The notes beneath the pieces were generated by a model. The model saw only the letters and a list, made by a program, of their open reading frames with translations. It had not been told where the DNA came from and did no database searches. From contig CAVPMY010000009.1 of NCBI GenBank assembly GCA_963706685.1, positions 186,001 through 250,000 of the forward strand: a stretch of DNA of 64,000 nucleotides, read 5' to 3'. Positions 56,201-64,000 of this stretch are shown here, one piece after another. The translations under genes were made by a program, and so were the position numbers. This DNA is from CADEEN01 sp963706685. Its GTDB lineage: Bacteria > Pseudomonadota > Gammaproteobacteria > Burkholderiales > Burkholderiaceae_C. Positions within the stretch are counted from its first letter, which is position 1; each line of letters begins with the position of its first letter.

Positions 56201-56692
56201 GGGCTCCATGCGGATCAGGTAGCGGATGTCGTTTTGCAGCCGCTGGTTCAACGCCACCAGGAAATCGATCGTGCGTTGCGGTTTGCGATCGACGCTGTCC
56301 AACAGCGCCGCGAAGCGCGGCGTCGCCGGCAACTTGGCCAGATAGGGCTGCAGGTCGTGCGCAACGCTGGCCGCATAGGCAAACGGGTAGCGCTCGGCGG
56401 CGGGCTCGAGAAAGAAGTCGAACGGGTTGTAGACCGCCATCTCGGCGACCAGATCGACCGTGACCTTGAACTCGGTGGTCGGTTCCGGAAAGACCAACCG
56501 CGCCAGGTAGTTGCCGAACGGGTCTTGCTGCCAGTTGATGAAGTGGCCCGCCGGCTCGATGCCGAGCGAATACGACAGGATCGGCGTGCGGCAATGCGGC
56601 GCCGGCCGCAGCCGCACCACCTGCGGCGACAGCGCGACCGGTCTGTCGTAGCGGTAGTGGGTGACATGGTTCAGCGCGACGTGGATGGCCAA
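53259..56692 (-). CDS. Transglutaminase-like plus DUF2126 large protein (two frameshifts near 55905 and 54210)
   Basis: Starts at TTG 56692 (AIHVALNHVTHYRYDRPVAL), inside the end of comEC. Residues ~1-280: transglutaminase module with Cys (LLSAAGSCRDSGWLLVQLL), His (FTDLHAWCEVYLPGAGW) and Asp (IGLDPTSGLMAGEGHIPV). From ~300 comes DUF2126: TMGGEPTFVSVDDREGAEWN, WRERRLPVNVDPFDSRL, PDPGVIEVNIHPAHDWSELV, HTGTGGGNHFVLGGATP and GWIDRILRNLLVDATGNTHR. Two extra bases (CCGCAGCGG near 55905; GGGCC near 54210) break the frame; corrected length is 1143, normal for this family. The DUF2126 part looks like a distant amide-ligase domain; function is unproven. Confidence 0.9.
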
Positions 56693-59121
56693 GGTGCGGT
56701 CTCCGCCAGGGTGGGGGTGCTGCCATTGCCAGCAACTTCCAGACCATGATGCCAGTAATGGCGGACGCGCTGGCGCTCGCAGGTGGCGCGGCCGATATCG
56801 CTGTCCGCCACCCAGGCCCCACAGGCCACGGTGCCGACGAACGCAATGCCGCGCTCGCGGTAGCGGGCCTCGACCGCCGCTGCAGGATGGTCGAAGCGGT
56901 TGCGGTAGCCGGCCTGCACCAGCGCCACGCGCGGCGCCACGGCGTCGAGAAAGGCCGCCGACGACGAGGTCTTGCTGCCGTGATGAGGCACCAGCAGCAC
57001 CGTGCTGCGCAGCAGGCCAGGTTGCGCTCGCACCAACCGCGCTTCCTGCTCGGCTTCCAGATCGCCCGTGAGCAGCACGCGCTGGCCCTGGGCGTCGGTG
57101 ACGGCCAGCACGCAACTCATCGTGTTCGGTTTGGCTTGCACGCGCGCGTAGTCCTCGGCCGGCGGGTGCAGGACGTCGAAGCGCACGCCGTCCCACTGCC
57201 ACGACTGGCCGGCTTCGCAGCGCCGATGCTCGCGGGCCAGCGCGCGAAGCGGGTGCGAGGCCTCGATCGACGACGACAACGCCGCCACGTCGAGCGCGGA
57301 CATCACCGCGGCGGCACCGCCGACGTGATCGCTGTCGCGATGGCTGAGCATCAGCAGGTCGATCCGGCGCACGCCCAGAGCCCGCAGCAAGGGCACGAGC
57401 ACGCGCGATCCGGCGTCGCTGTCGGGCGAGTACTGCGCGCCGGCGTCATGCAGCAGCGCATGGGCGCGCGTGCGCACGAGGATCGCGCTGCCCTGGCCGA
57501 CATCGGCCACCGTGACCTGCATCGCGCCTTCGGCAGGCCGCTCGACGGGCGGCACGAACAGCGGCAGCATGAGCGGCAGCGCCAGTGCCCGCAGCCGCCA
57601 GGGCAGGCGCATGACCAGCAGCGCCGCGCCCAGCAGGGCGCTGGCCTGCATCCACCAGGGCGACGCAGCGGCCGTCCACACCGCAGCCGGCAGCCCAGCC
57701 AGAGCATGCAGCATCGTTGACAGCCCTCGCACGCATGCGGCGCCGAGCGACCACAGCGGCGGCGCCAGCACACCCGCCAGCGCCAGCGGCGTGATGACCA
57801 GCGTGACCAGCGGAATGGCGATCAAATTGGCGACGAAGCCGACCAGCGACACCTGCTGAAAGAACAGCAGCGTCAGCGGCGCCAGGCCCACGGTGGCCAC
57901 GACCTGGGTGCGCAAGCCGTTGCGCATGGCACGCAGCAAGGCATGGCCGCGCGGCGGTGCCTGCTCGACGGGCGCCGAGGCCATCAACATGCCGACGGCC
58001 GCAAACGACAACCAGAAACCGGCCTGCAGCAAGGCCCAGGGGTCGATGGCGGCCACTGCCGCGGCCACGACCAGCAACAGCAGCGGCCACGGCCAGCGCA
58101 GACCGAGTTGGGCGAGCAGCGCGGCCGTGGCCAGCATCCACACCGTGCGTTGCGCCGGCACGCCCCAACCGGCCAGCAGCGCATAGCCCATGGCTGCAGC
58201 CACACCGCCCCAGCGCGCCGCCGTGGACGCCGGCAGCCACAACAATGCGCGTGCGCTGCGGCGCCACAGACGCGAGACCAAGGCTGCGGCCAGCCAGGCG
58301 AACATGGTCACGTGCAACCCGCTGATGCTGACCAGGTGGGCGATGCCGGTGGTGCGGAAGACGTCCCAGTCGGCGCGCTCGATCGCTGCCTGGTCGCCGA
58401 CCGCGAGCGCGCTGAGCACGCCGGCCGCGCGTGCATCGGGCACGCGTGCTTCGATGGCATCACGCACCCGCTGGCGCATTCGTTCGATCGGCGCTGCAGC
58501 AGCGGATTGAAGCAATTGCGCCGCAGCGCGCTCGCTGGCCCGCACCGAGCCACTGGCACGCAATCCCTGCTCGAACATCCACAGCTCGTGGTCGAATCCA
58601 TGCGGATTGACGCTGCCATGCGGCTGCTTCAAGCGCACGACGAAGCGCCAGCGTTGTCCGGCGGCGAGTTGCTCGTACGGCGCCAGCATCAGCACCTCTT
58701 CCTGCCGGCCGCCGTACCAGCCGAGCAGGAGGCGCTGCGGCACATGCACGGCCCGGCCCTGCAGCGTCGCGCTCTCGACATCGAAGACAAAGCGCACCCC
58801 TTCGGGCAGGCGCCGCGGCAGCTGCGCAACGACGCCGGTGAGCGTGACGTCGCGGCCTTCGATGGCTGCGGGCAGCGCGTCGGCCAGTCGCCAATGGGCT
58901 CGCCATCCGGTGCTCGCAAAAGCCAGCGCTGCAAGCCCGACGAGCACCCAGTGCCAACGACATCGCCAGGCGCACAGGAGCGCAAGCAGGCCGGCACCGA
59001 GTAGCGCGACGTAGCTGGCCACGGACCAAAGCGCCGGCTGCTGCAACTGCAACGCAGCCCCGGCAAGAAAGGCCACGGCGCACGCCGCAATACGCCCGCC
59101 CGTGTTGCCTCCTCCTGTCAT
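56671..59121 (-). CDS. comEC: DNA internalization-related competence protein ComEC/Rec2
   Basis: 816 residues from ATG 59121 (MTGGGNTGGRIAACAVAFLA). Inner-membrane channel for single-stranded DNA during transformation. An N-terminal DUF4131/OB part (AIEGRDVTLTGVVAQLPRRL), then the Competence membrane domain (GIAHLVSISGLHVTMFAWLA; WGVPAQRTVWMLATAALLAQ) and a C-terminal metallo-beta-lactamase-like domain (VADVGQGSAILVRTRAHALL; LMLSHRDSDHVGGAAAVMSA; VPHHGSKTSSSAAFLDAV). Its last 22 bp overlap the transglutaminase gene. It is complete, so natural competence is plausible. Confidence 0.93.
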   Translation of the reverse strand: MTGGGNTGGRIAACAVAFLAGAALQLQQPALWSVASYVALLGAGLLALLCAWRCRWHWVLVGLAALAFASTGWRAHWRLADALPAAIEGRDVTLTGVVAQLPRRLPEGVRFVFDVESATLQGRAVHVPQRLLLGWYGGRQEEVLMLAPYEQLAAGQRWRFVVRLKQPHGSVNPHGFDHELWMFEQGLRASGSVRASERAAAQLLQSAAAAPIERMRQRVRDAIEARVPDARAAGVLSALAVGDQAAIERADWDVFRTTGIAHLVSISGLHVTMFAWLAAALVSRLWRRSARALLWLPASTAARWGGVAAAMGYALLAGWGVPAQRTVWMLATAALLAQLGLRWPWPLLLLVVAAAVAAIDPWALLQAGFWLSFAAVGMLMASAPVEQAPPRGHALLRAMRNGLRTQVVATVGLAPLTLLFFQQVSLVGFVANLIAIPLVTLVITPLALAGVLAPPLWSLGAACVRGLSTMLHALAGLPAAVWTAAASPWWMQASALLGAALLVMRLPWRLRALALPLMLPLFVPPVERPAEGAMQVTVADVGQGSAILVRTRAHALLHDAGAQYSPDSDAGSRVLVPLLRALGVRRIDLLMLSHRDSDHVGGAAAVMSALDVAALSSSIEASHPLRALAREHRRCEAGQSWQWDGVRFDVLHPPAEDYARVQAKPNTMSCVLAVTDAQGQRVLLTGDLEAEQEARLVRAQPGLLRSTVLLVPHHGSKTSSSAAFLDAVAPRVALVQAGYRNRFDHPAAAVEARYRERGIAFVGTVACGAWVADSDIGRATCERQRVRHYWHHGLEVAGNGSTPTLAETAPWPSTSR

Positions 59122-59164
59122 CGACCCAGTGTAGGATCGACCGACACGCCCTCGATTCGCTGCC

Positions 59165-59626
59165 ATGACCACACCTGCCGAAAGACTCCAGGCCCTCGGT
59201 ATCACGCTGCCGCCGATGTCCGTTCCCGCTGCCGCTTACGTGCCCTACGTGCGCACCGGCCAACTGGTCTTCATCTCCGGCCACATTGCCAGGAAAGACG
59301 GCAAGCCCTGGGTCGGCCAGCTCGGCCTGACGATGGGCACTGAAGAGGGTCAGGCTGCGGCGCGCGCTATTGCAATCGACCTCATGGGCACTTTGCAGGC
59401 CGCGGCCGGCGATCTGTCCAAGGTGCGGCGCATCGTCAAGGTGATGAGCCTGGTCAACAGCACGGCCACCTTCACCGAGCAGCACCTGGTGACCAATGGC
59501 TGCTCGCAACTGCTGGGCGAGGTCTTTGGGCCGGAGGTCGGCGCGCATGCGCGCAGCGCCTTTGGCGTCGCGCAGATCCCGTTGGGCGCCTGCGTCGAAA
59601 TCGAGCTGATCGCCGAAGTCGCGTAA
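59165..59626 (+). CDS. RidA family protein (YjgF/YER057c/UK114, extended type)
   Basis: 153 residues from ATG 59165. The long RidA subgroup: YVPYVRTGQLVFISGHIARK, then QAAARAIAIDLMGTLQAAAG, KVMSLVNSTATFTEQHLVTN and GAHARSAFGVAQIPLGACVE, with the Arg (HARSAFG) that binds the carboxylate of imino acids in RidA. This long branch lacks a proven deaminase role, so activity is uncertain. Its TAA overlaps the dsbB ATG. It is divergent from comEC with a 43-bp gap. Confidence 0.92.
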   Translation: MTTPAERLQALGITLPPMSVPAAAYVPYVRTGQLVFISGHIARKDGKPWVGQLGLTMGTEEGQAAARAIAIDLMGTLQAAAGDLSKVRRIVKVMSLVNSTATFTEQHLVTNGCSQLLGEVFGPEVGAHARSAFGVAQIPLGACVEIELIAEVA

Positions 59627-60117
59627 TGACGCGGCCGATCCTGCTGCTGGCGATTGCAGCAGCGTGCTTCGGCGCCGTGGGCGCTGCGCTCATCACCCAG
59701 TACGGGTTCGACATGCAGCCCTGCCCCTGGTGCGTACTGCAGCGCCTGATCTTCGTCGTCACCGGCCTCGTGGCGCTGCTCGGCATGGCCTGGCGTTCGG
59801 TGCTCGGCCGGCGCGCCGTGCCGCTGCTGCTGCTGCTGCTGTGCGGGCTGGGGATCGCCGCGGCGCTGTGGCAGCACTTCGTGGCCGCCTCGAGCACTTC
59901 GTGCAACCTGACCCTGGCCGACCGCATCGTCTCCGGCCTGCGTCTGGACGCGCTTCTGCCCGAGGTTTTCCAGGCCACCGCCAGTTGCGCCGACGCTGCC
60001 GTGAACCTGTTCCATGTGCCGTATGAATTCTGGAGCTTGGGCCTGTTCGTGCTGATCGAGTTCGCGGTGATGGGGTTGCTGTTGCGCGCACAACCATCGG
60101 GCAAGGGCCTCGCGTAG
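59626..60117 (+). CDS. dsbB: Disulfide bond formation protein DsbB
   Basis: 163 residues, four-helix inner membrane protein that re-oxidises DsbA and passes electrons to quinone. ATG 59626 overlaps the RidA stop. First redox pair CPWC in YGFDMQPCPWCVLQRLIF (~residue 33-36); second pair in SSTSCNLTLADRIVSGL (~90) and FQATASCADAAVNLFHVPYE (~115), then the conserved WSLGLF. All four essential cysteines are present. Confidence 0.95.
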   Translation: MTRPILLLAIAAACFGAVGAALITQYGFDMQPCPWCVLQRLIFVVTGLVALLGMAWRSVLGRRAVPLLLLLLCGLGIAAALWQHFVAASSTSCNLTLADRIVSGLRLDALLPEVFQATASCADAAVNLFHVPYEFWSLGLFVLIEFAVMGLLLRAQPSGKGLA

Positions 60118-60232
60118 CCGCAACTCGTTGCACTTCACGCAGCTTTACGTGGCCTTGACGTTGGCTGCGTGAGCGGGCACGGCGCTGACCGCGTTGTCTG
60201 CGTGCGGCTCACCGTACGAGCCGAACGGAGCA

Positions 60233-60658
60233 ATGATGAACAAGGCAAAGTGGATGTTCCCTGGGGCCCTGGCCCTGGCCGCAACGCTGGGCACCAGCGC
60301 CGCGTACGCCGGCGGCCCTGATGTGCAGTGGTCGGTGACGATCGGCACGCCCATCGTGATCGGGGCCCCCGTGCCCGTGTACTCGTATCCTGCACCGGTC
60401 TACCGGCGGTCGGCACCGGTCTACCGCCAGCCGGCACCCGTCTACTCGCCTGTGCGCTATCGCCAACCTGCGGCCTGGGACCGCGACGGCGACGGCATCC
60501 CGAACCGCCATGACCGCCTCTACAACCCGGCCTGGGACGTTGATGGCGACGGCATTGCGAACCGCCGTGACGCGCGCTACAACCCGCGCTGGGATCGCGA
60601 TGGCGACGGGGTGCCGAACCGCTACGACCGTTACGACCACAATCCCCGGCGCCGCTGA
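60233..60658 (+). CDS. Secreted protein with thrombospondin type-3-like calcium repeats
   Basis: About 141 residues. GGAG precedes tandem ATGs at 60233 and 60236; either can start. Signal peptide KWMFPGALALAATLGTSAAY. A Pro/Tyr-rich stretch with repeated PVYRxxAPVYR units follows (~45-75), and then three near-identical 18-residue repeats of the form WDRDGDGIPNRHDRLYNP, WDVDGDGIANRRDARYNP and WDRDGDGVPNRYDRYDHN. DxDGDGxxNxxD is the Ca2+-binding loop of type-3 thrombospondin/OmpA-linker repeats. I do not know a specific function; a cell-surface or periplasmic calcium-binding role is inferred. Confidence 0.8.
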   Translation: MMNKAKWMFPGALALAATLGTSAAYAGGPDVQWSVTIGTPIVIGAPVPVYSYPAPVYRRSAPVYRQPAPVYSPVRYRQPAAWDRDGDGIPNRHDRLYNPAWDVDGDGIANRRDARYNPRWDRDGDGVPNRYDRYDHNPRRR

Positions 60659-61012
60659 GCGCTCACCCGAAGAGCCAAAGTTCTTGAGCGCCCATGAGGC
60701 CACCCAAGCGGCGGCTTCATGACTCAATTCAGCCTCCGGGGTCGATGCGATCCACTCGAGGCTGTGTTGCGCCAGGGCAACCTGCTTCGGGTTTACACCA
60801 GTGCTGATGCATCGCACAGTTCTTGAGTATCGTGGGCGTGACGGTTTCCACTGTGTGCGGCGAGCGCCTCGACAATGGCCTCAGCCCCCCGGATTGCGGG
60901 GGCGAGGCTTACAAACCCCGGTTGATCGAGGCACTGATCGACCGAGACAATAGGTCGTCGACTGCATGTGGCAAGTTGCTGGCGCAGATCGGTCACCTAA
61001 CTGGAGGATCAG
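60659..61012. other. Intergenic region of ~350 bp without a recognised gene
   Basis: No credible coding frame, tRNA or repeat stands out. A short out-of-register palindromic stretch (GCCGCTTGGGTGG complement of CCACCCAAGCGGC near 60690-60710) reflects local composition only. The last ~40 bp hold the ribosome site for the PEP-CTERM gene (GGAGG at 61001). It probably carries that gene's promoter, but no -35/-10 pair is convincing. Confidence 0.6.
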
Positions 61013-61864
61013 ATGTCCAAGCTATCACTGAGTGTCGTTGTCGGCGCAGGACTGTTGGTGTATTCGGGCGCACAGGCAGGACCCTTCATCCTTGCGGGAA
61101 CCGATGCTGACGACCATGGCTCGTTTTCTGCCGGCGTCAACCAGGACGGTTGGCTGTTCATGCAGCGCGCGATCGAAAACATCGGCAGCGCAGTGACCAA
61201 CGGCAACAACGTCGTCTACGTGCTGGGCAGTACCAACACTGCGAGCACTTCGGACGCGTACGACGCCGCAACCTCCGCATTCACCCATTCGTCGCTGGCC
61301 TCGTCGGGCTGGACCATCAACTACGTTGATGGTGCCGCCAACATTGCCACCTTCCTGCAGGGCGGCGGCGCCGGTGCGGGTCTGATCATGCTCGACTCGG
61401 GCGCCAACGCCAGCGGCGGCTTGGCCGCTGACGAGCGCAGCGCGCTGGCGACCAACGCCAGCTTCATCAATTCGTTCGTCGGCGCCGGCGGCGGCCTGTT
61501 CAGCCAAGCCAACGGCTATTCGTGGCTGTCCGCCCTGTTGCCCTCGGTGACGGTGAATAGTCTGCAGACCACCGGGCTGCAATTGACGGCTGCAGGCACG
61601 GCAGCGTTTCCCGGGTTGAGCAACGCCGATCTCAGCGCCGGTCCGTACCACGAGAATTTCACCAACATCGGCAGCCTGCCGGTGCTGGCCACGGGCATCA
61701 ACACGTTAGCCAACCTGAACGTGATCCTGGGCGCCTCGGGAGGCAGCATCACCGACCCAACGGTGACGCCGGCGATCCCCGAGCCATCGACCTACGCCTT
61801 GATGCTGGCCGGCTTGCTGGGCATCGGCTGGTTTGGGCGGCGCCGCCAACGCAAGGACATCTGA
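61013..61864 (+). CDS. PEP-CTERM sorting domain protein
   Basis: 283 residues from ATG 61013, with signal peptide SKLSLSVVVGAGLLVYSGAQ and GGAGG ~7 bp upstream. The body is Ala/Gly/Ser/Thr-rich without catalytic motifs (YVLGSTNTASTSDAYDAATS). The C-terminus is a textbook PEP-CTERM tail: PAIPEPSTYALMLAGLLGIG then WFGRRRQRKDI, i.e. PEP motif, membrane helix, basic cluster. Such proteins are processed by exosortase (EpsH) and exported, usually with exopolysaccharide in floc- or biofilm-forming species. The exosortase lies outside the window. Confidence 0.92.
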   Translation: MSKLSLSVVVGAGLLVYSGAQAGPFILAGTDADDHGSFSAGVNQDGWLFMQRAIENIGSAVTNGNNVVYVLGSTNTASTSDAYDAATSAFTHSSLASSGWTINYVDGAANIATFLQGGGAGAGLIMLDSGANASGGLAADERSALATNASFINSFVGAGGGLFSQANGYSWLSALLPSVTVNSLQTTGLQLTAAGTAAFPGLSNADLSAGPYHENFTNIGSLPVLATGINTLANLNVILGASGGSITDPTVTPAIPEPSTYALMLAGLLGIGWFGRRRQRKDI

Positions 61865-61927
61865 TCGCACCGCACGGCCCCCTCGGCGGATGGCCGGCGG
61901 CCGTGCGATCTTGGCGGTCGCGCTGCG

Positions 61928-64000
61928 TCAGCCGCTTGGTGTGACGCGCTTGACTTCTCTGAACCCGGCCACCTTGTGGCCCTTGCGTGCACGTCTTCCT
62001 TCGTGAGAGGCCAGCAGGGCGCCGCGCAGCACGTCTTCCTTGGGTTTGCCGCGATTGACGCCCAGCACCGTCAGCGCATCGCCGCAGGTCGCCACCGACA
62101 GCAGCGGATCCTTGGCGTCCACGTCCATCAGCGTCAGGCCTCGCCCGCCGTTGGCCTGGCGCTTCAGGTCGGATAACGGGAACACCAACAGCCGCCCGCC
62201 CACCGACAGGCAGGCCACGCGGCTGTGCTGGGTTGCCGCCACCGTCGGCGGCAGTACGCGCTCGCCGGGTTCGAGCGCGAGGAAGGTCTTGCCCGCACGC
62301 TGGCGGCTCTGTAGATCGCCCAATTGCGCGAGCAGCCCGAAGCCACCGGTATTGGCCAGCAGCAGCAGCGACTCGGCCGCGCCGGCAAAGTAGTGTGCGG
62401 GCTGCGAACCGGGTTCGAGCTCGATCAGCGTCGTGATCGGTGTGCCATCGCCGCGCCCACCGGGCAAGGTGTTGGCCGCGACGCTGTAGACGCGGCCATT
62501 GCTGCCGAGCACGATCAGGGCGTCGACACTGCGGCAGGGGAACGCGCCGTACAGCGCATCGCCGGCCTTGAAAGCCAGCGTGGCGGTATCGATCTCGTGG
62601 CCCTTGAGCGCCCTCACCCAACCCTTCATGCTGACGACGACGGTCACGAGTTCATCGACGATCCTGACCTCGGCCACCGCACGCTTGTCGGCTTGCAATA
62701 CCGTACGCCGCTCGTCGCCGTACGGCCTGGCGTCGGCTTCGATCTCCTTGACGACGAGTTTTTTCAGGGCCGCGGCACTGCCCTGAATCTCTTCGAGTTT
62801 GATCTTTTCGCCGCGCAGGTCCTTCAACTCCTGCTCGATCTTGATCGCTTCGAGCCGGGCCAGTTGGCGCAAACGGATGTCGAGAATGTCCTCTGCCTGG
62901 CGCTCGCTCAACTTGAAGCGCACGATCAACGCCGGCTTCGGTTCATCGGCATGGCGGATGATGCGGATCACCTCGTCGATGTTGAGCAGCACGAGCTGCC
63001 GGCCTTCGAGCACGTGGATGCGGTCGGTCACCTTGCCCAAACGGTGTCGCGTTCGCCGCAGCACCGTCGTCTGGCGGAATTCGATCCACTCCGAGAACAT
63101 GCGGCGCAGACTTTTTTGCACCGGCCGGCCGTCGATGCCGACCATCGTCAGGTTCAGCGGCGCATTGGTCTCCAGGCTGGTGTGCGCCAACAGCGTGTTG
63201 ATCAATTCCTGTTGCCCGATGGTGCGTGTCTTCGGCTCGAACACCAGGCGCACGGCAGAGTCCTTGCTCGACTCGTCGCGCACCGCATCGAGCACCGACA
63301 GCACGGTCTGCTTGAGCTGCACCTGCTCTTGCGTCAGCGCCTTCTTGCCGGTCTTGACTTTCGGGTTGGTCAGCTCCTCGATTTCCTCGAGCACTTTTTG
63401 CGAGCTGGTGCCCGGCGGCAGCTCGTACACGACCAGTTGCCATTGACCGCGCGCCAGGTCTTCGATGGTCCAGCGCGCACGCACCTTCAGGCTGCCACGG
63501 CCCGTGCGGTAAGCCTCACGGATATCTTCACCGGCACTGATCACCTGTCCGCCGCCGGGAAAATCCGGACCGGGCAGCAACTCGAACAACGCGTCGTCGT
63601 CGAGCTTCTCGTTCTTGATCAGGGCCACGGCCGCAGCGGCCACTTCGCGCAGGTTGTGGCTCGGTATCTCGGTGGCCAAGCCGACGGCGATGCCGGACGC
63701 ACCGTTGAGCAGCACGAACGGCAGCCGCGCCGGCAACTGCTGGGGTTCTTCGAACGAGCCTTCGTAGTTGGGCACGAAATCGACCGTGCCCTCGCCGATC
63801 TCATCGAGCAGCAGGCGCGCGATCGGCGCCAGCCGCGCCTCGGTGTAGCGCATCGCCGCCGCGCCGTCGCCGTCACGCGAACCGAAATTGCCCTGGCCGT
63901 CGATCAGCGGGTAGCGCTGCGAAAAATCCTGCGCCATGCGCACCAGAGCGTCGTAAGCCGCGGTGTCGCCATGCGGGTGGTACTTGCCGATCACGTCGCC
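61928..64000 (-). CDS. parC: DNA topoisomerase IV subunit A ParC (5' part beyond window)
   Basis: The frame enters at the right edge (GDVIGKYHPHGDTAAYDALV) and ends at 61928; ~690 residues are seen of about 770. The catalytic tyrosine is in GDGAAAMRYTEARLAPIARL, and ELLPGPDFPGGGQVISAGED, EILDIRLRQLARLEA-type LDIRLRQLARLEAIKIEQEL and beta-pinwheel blades (GRVYSVAANTLPGGRGDG) follow. The short C-terminal domain lacks the GyrA-box QRRGGKG, so ParC fits better than GyrA. The N-terminal start and quinolone-region Ser lie outside the window. Confidence 0.93.
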   Translation of the reverse strand, partial: GDVIGKYHPHGDTAAYDALVRMAQDFSQRYPLIDGQGNFGSRDGDGAAAMRYTEARLAPIARLLLDEIGEGTVDFVPNYEGSFEEPQQLPARLPFVLLNGASGIAVGLATEIPSHNLREVAAAAVALIKNEKLDDDALFELLPGPDFPGGGQVISAGEDIREAYRTGRGSLKVRARWTIEDLARGQWQLVVYELPPGTSSQKVLEEIEELTNPKVKTGKKALTQEQVQLKQTVLSVLDAVRDESSKDSAVRLVFEPKTRTIGQQELINTLLAHTSLETNAPLNLTMVGIDGRPVQKSLRRMFSEWIEFRQTTVLRRTRHRLGKVTDRIHVLEGRQLVLLNIDEVIRIIRHADEPKPALIVRFKLSERQAEDILDIRLRQLARLEAIKIEQELKDLRGEKIKLEEIQGSAAALKKLVVKEIEADARPYGDERRTVLQADKRAVAEVRIVDELVTVVVSMKGWVRALKGHEIDTATLAFKAGDALYGAFPCRSVDALIVLGSNGRVYSVAANTLPGGRGDGTPITTLIELEPGSQPAHYFAGAAESLLLLANTGGFGLLAQLGDLQSRQRAGKTFLALEPGERVLPPTVAATQHSRVACLSVGGRLLVFPLSDLKRQANGGRGLTLMDVDAKDPLLSVATCGDALTVLGVNRGKPKEDVLRGALLASHEGRRARKGHKVAGFREVKRVTPSG

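Noticed and set aside
60823..61110. Small plus-strand frame upstream of the PEP-CTERM gene
   Set aside because: No ribosome site or conserved motif, and it overlaps the real start of the PEP-CTERM gene.

Overview
The window is a GC-rich, densely coded chromosomal segment of a betaproteobacterium, most likely a Burkholderiales/Rubrivivax-Leptothrix-type organism. This is inferred from gene content: lptD-surA-rsmA beside amgK, a tctABC carboxylate transporter, a Lys/Ala-rich histone H1-like protein, a PEP-CTERM protein, and an alaA-hom-thrC-moeA-moaD operon. No tRNA, rRNA, CRISPR array or prophage was seen.

Layout. 1-6.9 kb (minus): a membrane-anchored pseudokinase running off the left edge, then a translationally coupled operon alaA-hom-thrC-moeA-moaD (threonine biosynthesis plus molybdenum cofactor). 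6.9-9.7 kb (plus): a Mth938-like protein, a Bcp-type peroxiredoxin, a strong terminator and a PIN-PhoH ATPase. 9.7-15.9 kb (minus): a secreted M3 peptidase, propionyl-CoA synthetase, an isochorismatase-like hydrolase (opposed by a remnant of a 4-hydroxybutyryl-CoA dehydratase/HpaB-family gene) and an acrylyl-CoA reductase-like enzyme. 16-20.9 kb (plus): an NlpC/P60 lipoprotein, then moaA, a small membrane protein, mobA, a GNAT gene and a second moeA, joined by ATGA overlaps but full of frameshifts, then an SMR transporter. 21-24.5 kb is the accessory patch: a GIY-YIG protein of lower GC, an IS3-family element with damaged orfs, a 188-bp duplicate of the end of a nearby MFS gene, and a wrecked hicBA toxin-antitoxin pair.

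24.5-32.7 kb: an MFS exporter, a protein of unknown family, an old-yellow-enzyme oxidoreductase, a cupin and TctABC, with a divergent Gfo/Idh/MocA dehydrogenase; together this looks like a cluster for uptake and catabolism of an unidentified carboxylate. 32.7-38.8 kb (minus): xylF-xylH-like-ATPase sugar transporter genes followed directly by a CRTAC1-like FG-GAP protein and a vanadium-dependent haloperoxidase. 38.9-40.9 kb (plus): di-haem and tri-haem c-type cytochromes. 40.9-46.5 kb: amgK, divergent from lptD-surA-rsmA (envelope biogenesis). 46.7-47.2 kb: an H1-like basic protein. 47.3-59.1 kb (minus): comEC, then five genes forming two sets of transglutaminase, circularly permuted ATP-grasp and alpha-E modules, a predicted peptide-ligation/modification system. 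59.2-64 kb: a RidA-family protein, dsbB, a secreted Ca2+-repeat protein, a PEP-CTERM protein and the partial parC.

A window-wide feature shapes the annotation. Many conserved genes carry frameshifts, and at nearly every site I worked through the conserved frame is restored by removing a single inserted base. Corrected lengths then become multiples of three. This points to insertion errors in the consensus rather than gene decay, densest at 16.9-20.5 and 22.5-23.8 kb. Exceptions that look real or need a different cause are the hicA internal deletion, a TAG codon in moaA, and the dehydratase remnant.
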